A DNA stretch of 64,000 nt from Pomacea canaliculata (Eukaryota > Mollusca > Gastropoda > Architaenioglossa > Ampullariidae): assembly GCF_003073045.1 (NCBI RefSeq), contig NC_037596.1:11591950-11655949 (forward strand), given 5' to 3'. The notes beneath the pieces were generated by a model. It was not told the origin of the DNA and searched no databases. It saw only the letters and a list, made by a program, of their open reading frames with translations. A program made the translations under genes and the position numbers. Positions 1 through 12,430 of this stretch are shown here, in pieces (the stretch's first letter is position 1; the number at the start of each line of letters is the position of its first letter).

Positions 1-445
1 AACTGTTATTTACTTACAAATGTGAATGTAAACAAGAGACACACTATGTGGCCGATGAATAGTAAACTAAAACTCGAGCATGGAAACCTGATATATATTC
101 TTACTTAGTTTACAACATGCTATATTGCTATAAATATGTAAGGAGTCAGTCCAAATACAGTAAAAAGTACAAATTATCCTTAGAGATAAATATGTGCCTT
201 CTAATGGAACGACAGAAGTAGAGACTATAACAAGTATAGAGAGCATACAGAACAGAATATAAAAAATGGCTTACTTTGTTTTTTATAGCTTTTACATATA
301 ATTAACTGTTCTAAAAGGTTGGACATTTGCATTAGCTCTGCTACGCTCCAATGAAAGACTTACTACAAAATGTGTTATTTTCCTAAAAAAGGGATCTTTA
401 TTACATGAAATTGTTTTCCTTGAAAAGATCTTCATCTATTTACAG

Positions 446-2817
446 AAGATGACACAGAAAAAGACCCGTTGCTTACAGACAAGAATGACAAGATAGGTCC
501 ATTAATTTTTACCTTCTCTGTTCTGCTGATTGTTATTATCATCGCTTTAGTCATTGTTGCTGTTCTTGTGGTAAGAAAAAAGAGAAAGGAAACTCATGGT
601 AAGATCTTAAAATCAAAGTATAAACATTTTAATAAATTTTAATTTGTAGTACCTTCGTTGTGTTATGTGAAAAGGTAAACTCCTGCAAACTTGATTTTCT
701 TTGGTTCTACAGGCCTTAGTGGCATTGTAGAAGGTACATTTTTACTATTAAAAGTACTAAGTTGATTATACATTATATAGATTTCTATCTATGAAGTAAT
801 ACATGTATGAAGAAGAATAGAAACTTTTAAAAATAAGAAACACTTTCACTTTTTACATTTATATATTTGTGTAAAGTAAATGTTGTCATTTCTATCTTTG
901 TCAGGCAATTCAGCAAGGTATGTGTAGTCTTATGTAAAATTAGTTCTTTCAGTTCTTTGATTTCTTGCGTATTTTTGTCTATAAAATCAAATCAACATTT
1001 TATAAACTCTTTCTCTCCTATCTTAACACAATAATATAGTAAATTTTTTTCAAGCACATAATGATTCTAACAGTTTTATATTTAACTTTGATCCATTTAG
1101 ATAAAGTTGAGAATAGTTGTTTGCTGTATCACCAAGTAAAGGACATAAACATAAGTAATTTAGTTAAAATGAAATACACTTGTCAACTTTAAAGATGTTG
1201 CATTAAATCGAGTTTGTAGTATGCTCCAAACTAAATGACTTTAAAATGACTAAATGAGTTTTAGGATTTTAACTTTCTCACAACGTAAATTTTATTTTTG
1301 TATTTTAATGTGAAAAGAAAGAAGCTCTTTAACAAAAATAAAATTGTTTCGTGTCAAAAGCTGATTGAAAAAACGGACAGAGTATTCTACTTATTTCGTT
1401 ACGAGAAAATAATGTTTTATTTTGTGTGAAATTCTAGCCTTGAAGAAAAAAGTGCTGATTTAAGAGGAAGCTTTACAGAAGACATTTCAAGTAAGTGAGT
1501 TCAAATTCAAGAATTTGTTTGGTCCTTCTTTGTCCCTTGGTTAAGTTTTGTTTGTTTGTTTGATATTTATTGTATTTTTTGCATAGATTTCCTTGAGGTT
1601 TTTAAAATTGCTGTAGCAGGAAATTAGTTTAAAAATCCATTTTAACCAAGTTCTGAAAACCGTCAGTATTCTTTGGACGTTGAAGACTCGTGAGGTCGAG
1701 CCCCTGCTTAAGACTTTGCATCATGATATAACACGATCGCTGGTATTACTACCAATACTATCTAATACTTGCTTCTTTTCAGTGAACTCTAGTGGTGCTT
1801 TAATATCTGAACAAGGTGTCAGTACAAACCATGTGACCGATTTCCTGCGTCAGATCTTACTCGTATTTCAAGCACGTAAATTGACGGAATAAAATTCTTG
1901 TTAAAATTGTTTCCTCCCGTGGTTATTACTTTTTTAAATAGCTGACAGTCATCTACATAATCACACCTACGTGTCAGCCTCAGCTGTTCGTAACCTAAAG
2001 AAAGGGCGAAGTAAAGGTAAGTTGTCGTTAAATAGTTTCATATAATAAATAGTGGTTGGAGAATATAAATACCATGATCAAGGAAAAATAAAAAACAAAA
2101 CAAATAAAAATAAAAATAAGGATAGTGCTAACTCTACTAGTTATTAAGTCAACAAATCTAGCAATTAAGCAGTCTAAAAATCCATTTATTTGTTCTTTAG
2201 ATATTACACATCAGATCGCATTCCCTTTAATAACAGCGAACTAAGAAAAGGAATCATAAAAAAATAAAGAGAAAATCAGTCTAAAAAAAGATAAACAGGA
2301 GAAAGAAATAACACACAAACAAGCACCAGCGAGTTTTATCAATTTCTTTTACACGTGACAAATAAGACCAATAACAGATTCTGTGCTCCAGGTGAATCTT
2401 CTTCAGGACCAGCTGAAGAAACTTATACATCTGCGACCGAAGTTCGAGCGAAAAAACGTCAAGAAAAGCTAGGTAAAAGAAAAACCTTTGATAAAGTTAT
2501 CATCTAGCATAATTTTACATTCTATTTTCAGTTATGATTATTTCTGTCCAATTTTTATCAGAGCATATTTAATTATTTTAGTTATTTATTTATTCGTTGT
2601 ATTTTCCCTTATATATACATTCTTTCTATCTCCTTCTCCCACTCTCACACAGTCTCTCTCTCTCTCTCTTGAATTAGACACAAATTCAAGTGGATTTAAA
2701 GAAATAACTACATCGGTTGATACAGTCATCAAAGAGTGTGATTCATCTGACCATAAAAGTCACACTGATTTCGATCATAGCAAAGATAATAACGGCACAG
2801 GGAGATTATTATATTAG
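446..2817 (+). CDS. Gene A: Ig-family receptor, membrane and tail exons only (5' part outside window)
   Basis: Six exons join in frame: 446-598, 905-917, 1438-1490, 1942-2016, 2392-2472 and 2678-2817 (stop TAG at 2815-2817). All introns are GT-AG. The first exon (phase 1) gives an acidic stalk, a membrane segment of about 24 residues (PLIFTFSVLLIVIIIALVIV...) and a basic stop-transfer RKKRK. The 13-nt exon 905-917 is required to keep frame (phase 1 to 2). Two neighbouring tail exons carry related tyrosine motifs, TYVSASAVRNLKK and TYTSATEVRAKK. The last exon is Ser/Asp/His-rich and ends GRLLY. The Ig exons would lie left of base 1, as in the inverted partner gene B. No ITIM exon follows, because the sequence homologous to it is missing after about 3035. 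The frame is intact, so a functional short-tail receptor is possible. Confidence 0.8.
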
Positions 2818-3879
2818 TCCTATTCACACCACTGCTTATTGCTAATTATATAAACAAAAATATTAAATTTTTATTTCCGTTTTATTCATTTTAGACAATA
2901 TTATTTTTGAAATACACAGGAAATATGTTTAGAGGACAAAATTTACATAAAGATGTCTTAAGTTTTCAGTAATAACCCCATTTATGACTTTTACATGTTA
3001 AACCTAATTTGTATGTTTGCATTCGTTTATGAGGGGGGAGGTGTAAAATTAAAGCCACATTTGGATGACAGTAAGGTATTAGTGAGCATGAACGAATTAG
3101 CCCTGATGAGAACGATTTATAATCATGCTCTCTGTAGATAAATCGAAAGCTCTCCTTCCTCTTCTTCCATCGTATCTGGCGGCTGCAACACTGAAATAAA
3201 GTACTTCCCTAACCCGAAGCACAAAATCCCATCTCTACTTCCCCCTCTTCACTTATCACGTACTTGGTACCAAGTTGCAAGAAAGCCTGAAAGCGCGCAC
3301 AAAGTATGACTGCTAATGTGCATATTAATTTAATTCCGTATCCGTTCCAAGAACACCAGGGCAACCCAAACAGCAGGAAGAAAGTCGTTTATAATCCTAG
3401 TGCCAGTCCCATTAGTCATATTCAAACTTTGTTGAGAGAGCTAAGATTTTTGTCCTCTATGAGAACTTAGAAAGTCGGTGGTTAGCTGTTTCTGTGACGG
3501 CATGCTTACCCAAAAATATAGAAAACATTGTTTTTACGATGTAGATTTATTCGTGGCTTCATTTGTAAAAACATTTCTTCGTAAACGAACTCTCGGATTA
3601 TTTTTATTTACAGGCTTTCATTGTCTGGTTGCAAGTCCCTTACTGTGTCTCTAAATGGTAGTCTGGTGCAAGGATAAGAACTGGCGGGTGCATAGCTAAC
3701 ATGAACTTGTGTATCATGAAGTGGAGACAAATGACTTAGAGATGACTGAAGGATGACCTAGTAACACCCTATCTGCAAGAATATAATCAGAGTGAGCTCT
3801 GTTCTGCATATCTGTGGCGATGAGATGTGCATGTACCAATTACTACGAACCCTTACTAATACAGGGAAGCAAACTGCTG

Positions 3880-4125
3880 TTCTTTCACAAGTCTGTTTTG
3901 GTCTCCCAACTCTCCTCTTCCCTGTGGGTTCTAGTCAAGAGCCTGCCTGGCAATGGTGTCAGCTGGTTTGTACAGGGTGTGTCCTATCCACCCCCATTTG
4001 CGAGTTTTGATGTCTTGACTAGTGGCATTCTGCTTGGTTCTTTTCCACAGGCTGCTGTAGGAGATCTTTTCAGGCCATCTTCTTCCCAGAATATGGCGTA
4101 GGGATCGGTTGGTAAAGCCAACAAA
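3880..4125 (-). mobile_element. Non-LTR retrotransposon (LINE) fragment, left copy
   Basis: The minus strand reads RSLRHILGRRWPEKIS, then RKWGWIGHTLYKPAD and TIARQALD followed by NPQG. This is the characteristic C-terminal region of reverse transcriptases of RTE/Jockey-like LINEs common in invertebrates. An in-frame stop after QALD and the short length show it is dead. The same fragment lies at about 47715-47960 on the plus strand in the right arm, so it was inserted before the two arms separated. Confidence 0.7.
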
Positions 4126-4349
4126 TGCTAAATAATTTAATGTGCTTCCAGGTAATGAGAAAAGTTTTAAAAATGCAAACTTTAATAAGCATCGTCATCT
4201 TTCTCAAAGCGCAATACTACATTTTTGTTTAATAATTTACTTTAAATATTGATTATTGTTCTGATCACTCTTCTCTAGCTCCTGAAAACTATTTATTCGC
4301 ACTTTGAACTATTATAAGTGCCAGCGAACCGAAGCTTTCGTATTAACAG

Positions 4350-4482
4350 AGATGCAAAGAGTCAACGTTTATCTGGGGCTCAGCCGCCTGCAATGAGGAA
4401 ATCCACATCCGGTGTACAAGCCAGGGTTGCCACAAAGATGTGACAGTGTCGGAGAACAATGTGGGCTGTTGGTCTGCAATGT
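4350..4482 (+). CDS. Cysteine-rich exon of an unrecognised gene (open in the left arm)
   Basis: After a good acceptor (ttcgtattaacag) an open stretch encodes about 43 residues with five cysteines spaced C-x12-C-x8-C-x4-C-x13-C. It begins RCKESTFIWGS, continues with IRCTSQGCHKD and ends GCWSAM. It either ends at TAA (4480-4482) or splices at AAT|GTAAGA after 4480. No signal peptide or neighbouring exon was recognised, so this may be an orphan exon left by duplication. The homologous exon in the right arm (47355-47485) has a stop and a Cys-to-Ser change. I do not recognise the family. Confidence 0.35.
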
Positions 4483-6467
4483 AAGAATTCAGACCTAAGT
4501 TGTGAGCGAGAAGGTCGACGACGTCAACTTTTAAACAGTAAATGTTTAAACAATAAATACATGTTGTATTTACAGTGCAAGAACTGGTGCCTGTTTAAAG
4601 CACAAAGCGAAGGAATCATGCAAATTATGTATAATAAATTATAAGGCATGTACTTATTATTCACTTCAAAACACCAGTGTTATTTACTAATAATTATACT
4701 TCCAGCCCAATTCGCAATATGCCAGGTCACAATAGCTAACAAAATATTCCGAACTAAAGCTTTAAATAGCATCCAAAACAAACTTTGCAAAAACACAAAA
4801 TATTGTAGTATTTACTTTATTATTACCTCCAATAGAAGATTACAGATGACAAACAAAAATAAAGGAAATTAAAATCAGTAGAAAATAAGTATAACTATTT
4901 CTTATTCTGAATATGTATAAAAACCTCTATCTCTAGAAATCTCTCAATATTGCTGGTTGTTAATGTGGGTGTTTGCATCCATGCGAGGTAAAGTTGTTGT
5001 AGTGACCTTTTGGGTATCTAAATGCATGAAACCACCTCATCTAATACAACTTCATGTAGAGGTGTAGTGCCCATAGAATGGGAAGTAACCTTTCTCTATT
5101 CGTAAACGGCGAAAGTAAGGTTAAAGGAGTTGTCGATGCTGAAGAGAGTAACAGATATGTTTTGCGATATTTTTTGCGATAATTTGTATTACTGCCACTT
5201 TATTTGTGCTTTCTCTTCTTTGCTGGTTAAATGTTACTCATATGACTGTATGTGCCCACCTTCATCTTTAGGTGATCGATGTACCTTAGAAATAATGATG
5301 GTAATGGATGATGATTTCTTTTATTAAGTTCAGAAAAGCGGTACCCTTTGCCTGTATGCAGAAGTAACAGCACGTGAAATCATTTAATTGTTACCTCGAT
5401 AAGCAGTCCATATGCTCAACCAATGATGCATTGTCAGTTGTGTGTATGAACAGATGATGCAGGTCTGATTTAAGAATGCTGTGAGTTAAGAACTGCATGC
5501 TTTTTCTAAGTTTTTCATGATGCACAACTTATCCATATCTTGTCCTCCTCTTTATTTAACTAGTACTTGTTTTGTTTATTTTTGTATTTGAGCACACTTC
5601 CCAAGTATAATTGCCCACTAGGATTAATAAAAATTGGTCATTGTATTTCTCTATCCCGCATGACTGTTTATAAAGGGTACAGTATATCTTTAAACTCCCA
5701 TCCCTTAATCCTTTTCCTGTTTGTAGCCTACATCCCCATCCCCTCATAGTACAAAGCTGTCTCACATTGTAAGCACTCTCAACAACAGCAACTAAATTCC
5801 CACAAATACTGAAGCTCCCTTTTTTAAAACTATACAATCATAACCACCACAATTAATATATATATAAAGAATGTAACCACTTATGCCAGTACGTAAGCAA
5901 AACCATGGACGCACAAAGACTAACTTAGCACCAAGTCTGTTCCTCTCCAGTTCTATATTATTCAACAAAATGCTTTAGTTTCCAATTCATGAGATAATGA
6001 AGTAAAGTGAAAACAACACTAGTATATACAAATATAAAGGCGAAAGCGTACCCTTTCAGGAGCAAAGTATGAGTCTGGAAGAACTCTACAGGTTGGAAAT
6101 TCTTTAAATCTGATTAATGTTGAATATATTTCTGGTATAGTTGCTGAAACAATTGCTGCATATCACAACTCATTTATATTGGACTGTTGACTGGCCGGAG
6201 GGTTTTCTTATTGTATCTTCTCTAATGTCGTGTAAAATTGCCACATCGAGTACAATATGGTGCGTATAAGTGGGATATTAGTTCGTAAAATAAGTGAAGT
6301 ATAGGAAAGATGGGTAGGCAAGCGTTACACTTGAAATCAGAGTTATCCTGCCTTTATTGCCACGTTGCAATTTGTGAAAAGGAGTTTGACAATGATTTTC
6401 TTCATTTTATTAAACAGACCATTCATACTTGATTTTGGTGTGTCTTTATGGCAGATTTTTTTTCAAT

Positions 6468-6616
6468 GTTTGGACTTGTCGTTGGTTATTTCAGAGGAGA
6501 TTACCCTGGGATTACTTTGATGAAAAAGAGTGTAAAAACATCGCACGAATAGGAGAAAGAGACTGAATGGCCATGATAATTTGTGGGAAATCTGGAATTG
6601 CGAAAATTGCCTGCAG
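6468..6616 (+). pseudogene. Decayed copy of a carbonic-anhydrase-like exon (left arm)
   Basis: This is the inverted counterpart of the open exon at 41157-41299. Here the acceptor AG is lost (ttttcaatg in place of a cag), one A is inserted in the gtgtaaaaac stretch, and the codon TGG of the Glu-Trp-Arg region reads TAG. The remaining DYFDEKEC-like codons and the donor ctgcag|gtga are still visible. It cannot be translated through. Confidence 0.5.
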
Positions 6617-7063
6617 GTGACAGACAAAAAAAAAAAGGTTATTTTCAATTTTTCTTGCGAACACCTATTTACTGCTTTTATGTCGAATAAAATACCTAAG
6701 ACATTTACTGTAATATTAAGGCAAGGTCATAGACAATACTGTAATACCTTTTATGTACAACATTATTTAAATGGTTCATGAACTCATGTAATTTTGCTTG
6801 AAGTTCAGAATGCATTCCCACTACTTTTTTTAAATGGCTGGGTCTGGAAATATATATATATAATGTAGAGTAGCCTACACATTTCAGAACAACTGGTGTT
6901 TACAGCATTAATTAAGTAACTCACATATTCTGGATACAGCATGAGTGCATGGTTTAGAAATCAAGGTGAAATTTAGCATACATAGCATACAAACATATCT
7001 CATTAGTATTATCTTTGATAAGGAAGCAAATAAATTTATGGAAAGTTCTTTCTTAAACACGCT

Positions 7064-7163
7064 NNNNNNNNNNNNNNNNNNNNNNNNNNNNNNNNNNNNN
7101 NNNNNNNNNNNNNNNNNNNNNNNNNNNNNNNNNNNNNNNNNNNNNNNNNNNNNNNNNNNNNNN
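7064..7163. other. Assembly gap of 100 N
   Basis: Exactly one hundred N bases, the conventional size for a scaffold join of unknown length. The inverted homology to the right arm runs right up to its left edge and does not resume on its right side. Confidence 0.99.
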
Positions 7164-7656
7164 CTGCTCCTTTTTGAGTGAACGGAGGATTAGTGTATAA
7201 TTTTAGATAGAAAGTTTAGGAACTAAGAGGCAATAGGAAGTATTGCACGTGAGTGTCTGAGACGGAAGAGGAAAGGTGTAGTCGACTCTGTAGTATAAAT
7301 GAACCAATCGGGCACTCTCTCGGGAGAAAGGACAAATGTTTGCTCAGTGGAAAAATATTTATAGTATTTTTCAATTTAGAGTTACCAGGATCCTTGACAG
7401 ATTTAATAAATATTCCTAATTGTTTGCTAGTTGGTTTTAAAATATCATGTAAGTCAACTTTTAAGAGAGATGCGCAGGCAACATCGCAAGAGCTCGCACC
7501 TCTCAACTTTTTACACAAAGATATGTTGTGTCGCAGATTGAAGATATATCAAGTGTGGACAAGTTTGCGGCAGCGAGCGATTACACACATAGAAAGAAAT
7601 CTAGAAGTAAACTGTGCACACACTCCCGATTAGGGTATAACTGTTTATCGGATCAA

Positions 7657-7818
7657 ATGCCAAAATGTTTTTCAGCTTCAACTGCTGCTATGTTGCTTTG
7701 TCTTAGACTCGTTTTACACTCACATCAGAAGATGTTTTACTATAACTTATACTCGCACTTGAGCGCTTACAAGGCCGAGAAAAGAATGAGACAAGAGTGC
7801 ATGTTCAGAAACAAATGA
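7657..7818 (+). pseudogene. Orphan signal-peptide exon of the Ig receptor family
   Basis: From ATG at 7657 the sequence reads MPKCFSASTAAMLLC and then LRLVLHSHQ. It closely matches the signal peptide exon of gene D (MHKMFSASTAAYVAY, then VLLVHQTLS) at nucleotide level over about 60 bases. The splice donor that follows this exon in gene D is not present, and the frame continues to a stop at 7816-7818. No Ig exon was found downstream before gene C. It is probably a relic of another family copy broken near the assembly gap, or a first exon with a changed donor. Confidence 0.5.
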
Positions 7819-9993
7819 CTGTTGCTGTTTCAGGTATTTCCCGAAATTACAGCTCACGGTGTGATGAGTCTACTTTAAGAAATGCCGAAATATACTTATA
7901 TCACTAATTAAACGTGTGAGAGTCGATTATGTTTCACTTGTTGTGCTTCCATGCTTGACTTTTACCAGTATTTGACATCTCTTTATAAATGAATGATGAC
8001 TATATATTTAGTGTATGTTTTGTCAGGAGTTAATAAGTCAAGAGATCATATAGTTTAATCGTATAGGAGCAGGGATATTCGGCGCGAGAGGTATCCGGAG
8101 GCGTGAGAAATAAAATCACTAGTGTGGCGTACGTTATGTCTCAGATATGGGCGTAGTGATTTTGATTATTAAGTAATTTAATAACATGACTGTTGGTGAA
8201 CATATCATGCCATTGGTAGTTTTTGTGAATATTTATTAGCTTTAGATCTACCAGTGGTCTGACAAGAATGGATCTTACGAGAGGATGGGTAATCCATATT
8301 GTCAAGTATGATATTTTACTTGGGTAATAATCTAGACTTGCGGTTTTCCATAAATTTTCAAATGAGTTCTTGTGAAACTTTATATAAGTATCTTATTGTT
8401 AATATATGTATTATTTATTGGAGCAAGTGTCTAGATTATACTCATTGGAGTAGTGTGGTCGAATAGGCGCGTGGAAGGTTTTTCAGGTTACGGTATATGG
8501 AGTTTTATCGTTTGGAAAAATTTGAGCTTGTTTTCTTGATTATTAAGGCGAGTTCGCGGTCTGAGTTTCATATATGATAAATTCGTATATGGAACGTGTT
8601 TATTGTGAAAGTTATACTGTTAGACGTATCCTAGAGTCTTTTACCTTCCATAGGAGTGTGTTTGTTATATGAATAGTTTTGGTGCATCACATTTAGTTAT
8701 TTCTTTCTAGTCAGCATTTTTACACTGGCCTTGAATGCTTTTGTAGTTATATAGGTTATTAAACTTATTTGGTTATGTATGTATAATATCGTATTTTGTT
8801 AGCATCTTGAAGTCTACGGCAAGACGATTTGGCTCACATTATGGTTGAAATGGGAAGTATATAAGATGATAAAGGGTCTAGGGTTTTAATATTTAAGTGG
8901 AATCTATGTAATAACAATACTAAAGTAATACAGTAATTTTTTATTATTTTATGAGCTTGATTTTATGCTGGCATGTTATTCTTGTACATTAGTGATGGGG
9001 TTATCTCTCTGATTTAATATTTACAAGATTTTCGTAAGATACTTCTGTTCTTCTCTGAGTTATACTTCTGTATCCTATGAAGCGCATGTGATATCCATAA
9101 TAATGATCGATAGGGTAGAGATCAGCATTAGATAGACTGGGTGTCGGTCATATAGCACTTAAATTCATTTTAAATCCATTAGTTAATACATCAGTGGTGA
9201 ATGGAAGGAACTTCAGTGAATAACGTCTGCTATTGCTTGTTGCTAGAAGAGTGATTGAGTACTGTGTCAATAAAAACGCGACCTTGGGGAAATAGAAAGA
9301 GAGGGGATGGGCTGTGTGGATGTGTGGGTTTTTGGATAAGAGGTTGCAGGTGATGTGTTAGATGAATTAGAATAGGCTATATGTCTGTTGTTAGTAACTG
9401 AACGTGGAACCGTCTGTGGAAACGTGGAGGAAAGACTGCAGCAAGGTTCGATGGCTGGGATTTGTTTTCTTGCGATAACAGATATGTATTTAGTATATAG
9501 GAGGAGCATTGAAGTCGCAACACCCTTGATATACCATTAGTAGAAACAGTTATATCTCGAAGTATAATAATAATGATGAATGTAAAGCTAATGTCATTAT
9601 TTAGTAATGATCAAAACAGAGGGAGGTAAATGCTGCGTGTGTCCGATAGAATATTTTGAGTGTTGAGATTTGGGATTATCTTTCATGATTTATGAGGGCA
9701 AGGGAACAGTTCGTGAGAAAAGTCATGATCGTGGATAAGATAATCGTGTCTATAGGAAAAGAACTGTAAGAAACTCGATGGGAGGGAATGTCGTCTTGAT
9801 TTTCTATTGGTTGCTGAAGATTAATCAGATCAAAGTTATATAGCTAATGACTGGCGACCTGAAAGGCCAGTAGGGGCGTGTGATGTGGGGAACACTGCCC
9901 AGTGAAAAGGAGCCTCAGTGGCTTCGATCTCATCGTTCCCCGAATGGATCGGACAACTAACAAGGCCGATAATGTCTCAGCTTCAACCACCAC
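7819..9993. other. Gene-poor stretch upstream of gene C
   Basis: AT-rich sequence with no open frame that looks coding and no repeat I can classify. About 9843-9993 is more GC-rich and resembles the sequence just upstream of gene D's signal exon, so it may hold the promoter or 5' UTR of gene C. Confidence 0.4.
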
Positions 9994-12318
9994 ATGTGCG
10001 CTCATGTCTTGTTGTTGATGCACCAAACACTTCCACTGCAAGCCTGTAAGTTATTTGTTTGTTAATCTTCAAAACTAAAGATGTAAATATACCTGACACA
10101 TCTACATATCAGCTGATGCTAACAGTTTATTTTTGTCAGCTATTAAGATTTCTTTCTTCAGCTTTTGTACTTTTTTACATGTTATATTAATTATACTAAA
10201 CTGATGATTATACTTTCATCTTTTTAAACTGACCTTGTCTATTGATGTAGATCTTTATAGCAAAAAAGGTCTGTAATGGTCAAGAGGTATTTGACTTTTA
10301 ATGGTCTTTTTTAACACCAATACTTGTATTGTGTGGTAAGCAGTCTAAAAATAGTATTCATACCATAATCGGAAACTGTGCAGATTAGAATCTTGAACGT
10401 ACTTACGTTAAAACTACGTCAGAAATTTTAGCTAATGAACTAAACATTTATTTTAGAATTTCGCTTACTTTGGAAAAGAAGCTTGCTGATCTCTAAATTA
10501 TGTTTCTGATAAAAGTTTTAATAAACAGTTTGTTTACAATGTATATTCTAGGTCCTGAACTGACTTTTCTCCATTTTAAAGAAGACTTGTCGGTTGTTGA
10601 AAATCACTTTGTCCACGTGACGTTCTGGGTGAACGTATCGACCTGTAACGAGAAGAATACTTCACACAGAATACTTGTTCACACCAGGACGAAGACCGGA
10701 AGTCTAGAGTATGACGGGACGATTATCTACTGGAGAGACTCGTGTACTGAGAGACCAGAGAAGTCAGTTCAGTGCATCAGCCCAACAGGTCCAGCAGAGC
10801 TGAATAGAACAGTGAACCGCTCTCACATGCAGATTGAGTGGGAGTTGATTTCTACACACTCTGATTCTCCTACCTTCATACGAACGAATCTGACTGTGTT
10901 GTGTATGATTCTCTTTCTGTCTGTCTTACATTTAATTCTTTTCTTTAACTACTTCTCCTTTTTCATCGCTGTCTCCTTATTTGTGCATCCATCACACACA
11001 CATGGGGACAGGGATATTTCCTTGACTCTATAATTTCTTTTTTTTCTTTGTTTAACACCTGAAATTAAATAAGTTTTAATTGTATTTCTGTTTTCGTAAG
11101 TATGTGTTTTCGTATGATTAGGGTCATTAACAAACTGGGTGTAATTTTTTTTTTTACTTACCGTACTTTTTTTTTACCGAAATTATGAAATAAAATGGTA
11201 GGTGTCACGTGTTCCATTTATAACAATATTGTTGATTTATTCTGTGTGATATCTGTTATTTTTCCAGATCCACCCAAAGTCTCAAGCTTCACTATAGATA
11301 AAAATGAGGCCAATGGCAACTATCTTATTAATGAAGGAAAAGCAGTTGACATTTCCTGCTCGTTTGACAAGGGAAACCCTCAAACTGTCTTCTTCCTGTT
11401 GGATAAAACTGGGAAAGAAATAAATACTTCTAGATCAGAAGAACAACTCACACATTCCCTGACCGTCAGATGTCAGGATGACTGGCCAATTGTTGGATGT
11501 GAAGGAGCCGGTTCAGAAAAGAACACATCAGTGACACTTCTTGCCAAGTGTAAGTAGTATAGAACTAGCCAAAACAAGATGAAATAAATGTTCAAAAGCT
11601 CAACTGTGATCAGCATTCCGTTAATGTTGATACCCATGTCGATGTTGGGATTGATAAAAAAGGCGTATGGCATCCAAATTGATGAACAATAAGTTGGGAC
11701 TACTGAGTAAGCCTTCAGTCAAATTCATTTAATTTACTGGTGTAACATTCATCTGCAATAAAAAAAATAACAGACCTACATCAATCCTCTGGAAAGAAAT
11801 CTGTACACCTTCATCAATAATTAATTCGATTCTCGGTATTAAAATTATAATTATACTTCATTTGCCTAACAGCTACATGTATGTGGCTTTTGTGCATTCT
11901 TTAACTTGTTTCCCAACTTCAGTGAATCATAATCTTTTGATGCAATGCAGCTAAAACTAAATATGACCAATATTTTAAAATGTGTTTAAGATGTTAAAGA
12001 CTTTTTTTTTTAATATTCCTGCAGGTCGTCCTCAGTTTCTTGACAGGTATCCGAGGGTTGTAGTCAGCGGAATATACGAAAACTGGGTGTTCAACATAAA
12101 GTCCCACACTACAGTCGTAGAGAAATGTCTTTTGTGGTCGTTGCCATCTGGAAACAATTTAAGCAGTAAAGTGAACTGTAACCTTTTGGGGGATCCGCCT
12201 ATCCTGCTGCTGACTGTCGCCATTTTAGGAAACGCCAGTACTAAAGAGAAAATCTGGTCCTTAGGTCTCTATGTTGAAGGAGGTTTTTCAGAGACATTAG
12301 TCTTCACCAAGCATTTAG
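9994..12318 (+). CDS. Gene C: three-Ig receptor-family gene without a visible membrane exon
   Basis: Exons 9994-10045 (signal peptide MCAHVLLLMHQTLPLQA), 10552-10902 (Ig-like 1, 351 nt), 11268-11549 (Ig-like 2, 282 nt) and 12025-12318 (Ig-like 3, 294 nt) join in phase 1 throughout, each junction after the first rebuilding a codon as T|GT or T|AT. Ig1 contains HVTFWVNVSTCNEKN, Ig2 VDISCSFDKGNPQ and RCQDDWPIVGCEG, Ig3 CNLLGDPP. Several N-glycosylation sites occur. The donor after Ig3 is GC (TTTAG|GCGAGT) where the paralogs have GT. Read-through would add about 50 residues and a (CA)n-encoded Thr/His run before a stop, giving a possible secreted form. I could not find the membrane exon, micro-exon or tail. 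It lies tail-to-tail with gene D, its closest relative. Confidence 0.75.
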
Positions 12319-12405
12319 GCGAGTATCTTCAGCACGTTAAGTATCTCTGGGTTAATAATATTTACCCACTGCTAGACAAAACAATATTCTTTAACCTCAT
12401 TGTCA

Positions 12406-12430
12406 CTCACACACACACACACACACACAG
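12406..12430. repeat. (CA)n microsatellite
   Basis: A run of alternating CA just downstream of the last Ig exon of gene C. Confidence 0.9.

Larger units (their letters stand above)
1..7063 (+). repeat. Left arm of a large interrupted inverted repeat
   Basis: This whole stretch reappears in reverse complement between 57452 and about 40690. Segments pair as 1-3035 with 57452-54405, 3040-5735 with 48800-46106, and 5736-7063 with 42026-40690. Identity is high but not perfect: about 5% of positions differ in the membrane exon and about 10% in the exon-like piece near 6.5 kb. The left arm lacks two blocks present on the right (42027-46105 and about 48801-54405). It ends exactly at a 100-N gap, so its true extent is unknown. 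It could be a segmental duplication or an uncollapsed haplotype placed next to its partner. Confidence 0.9.
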
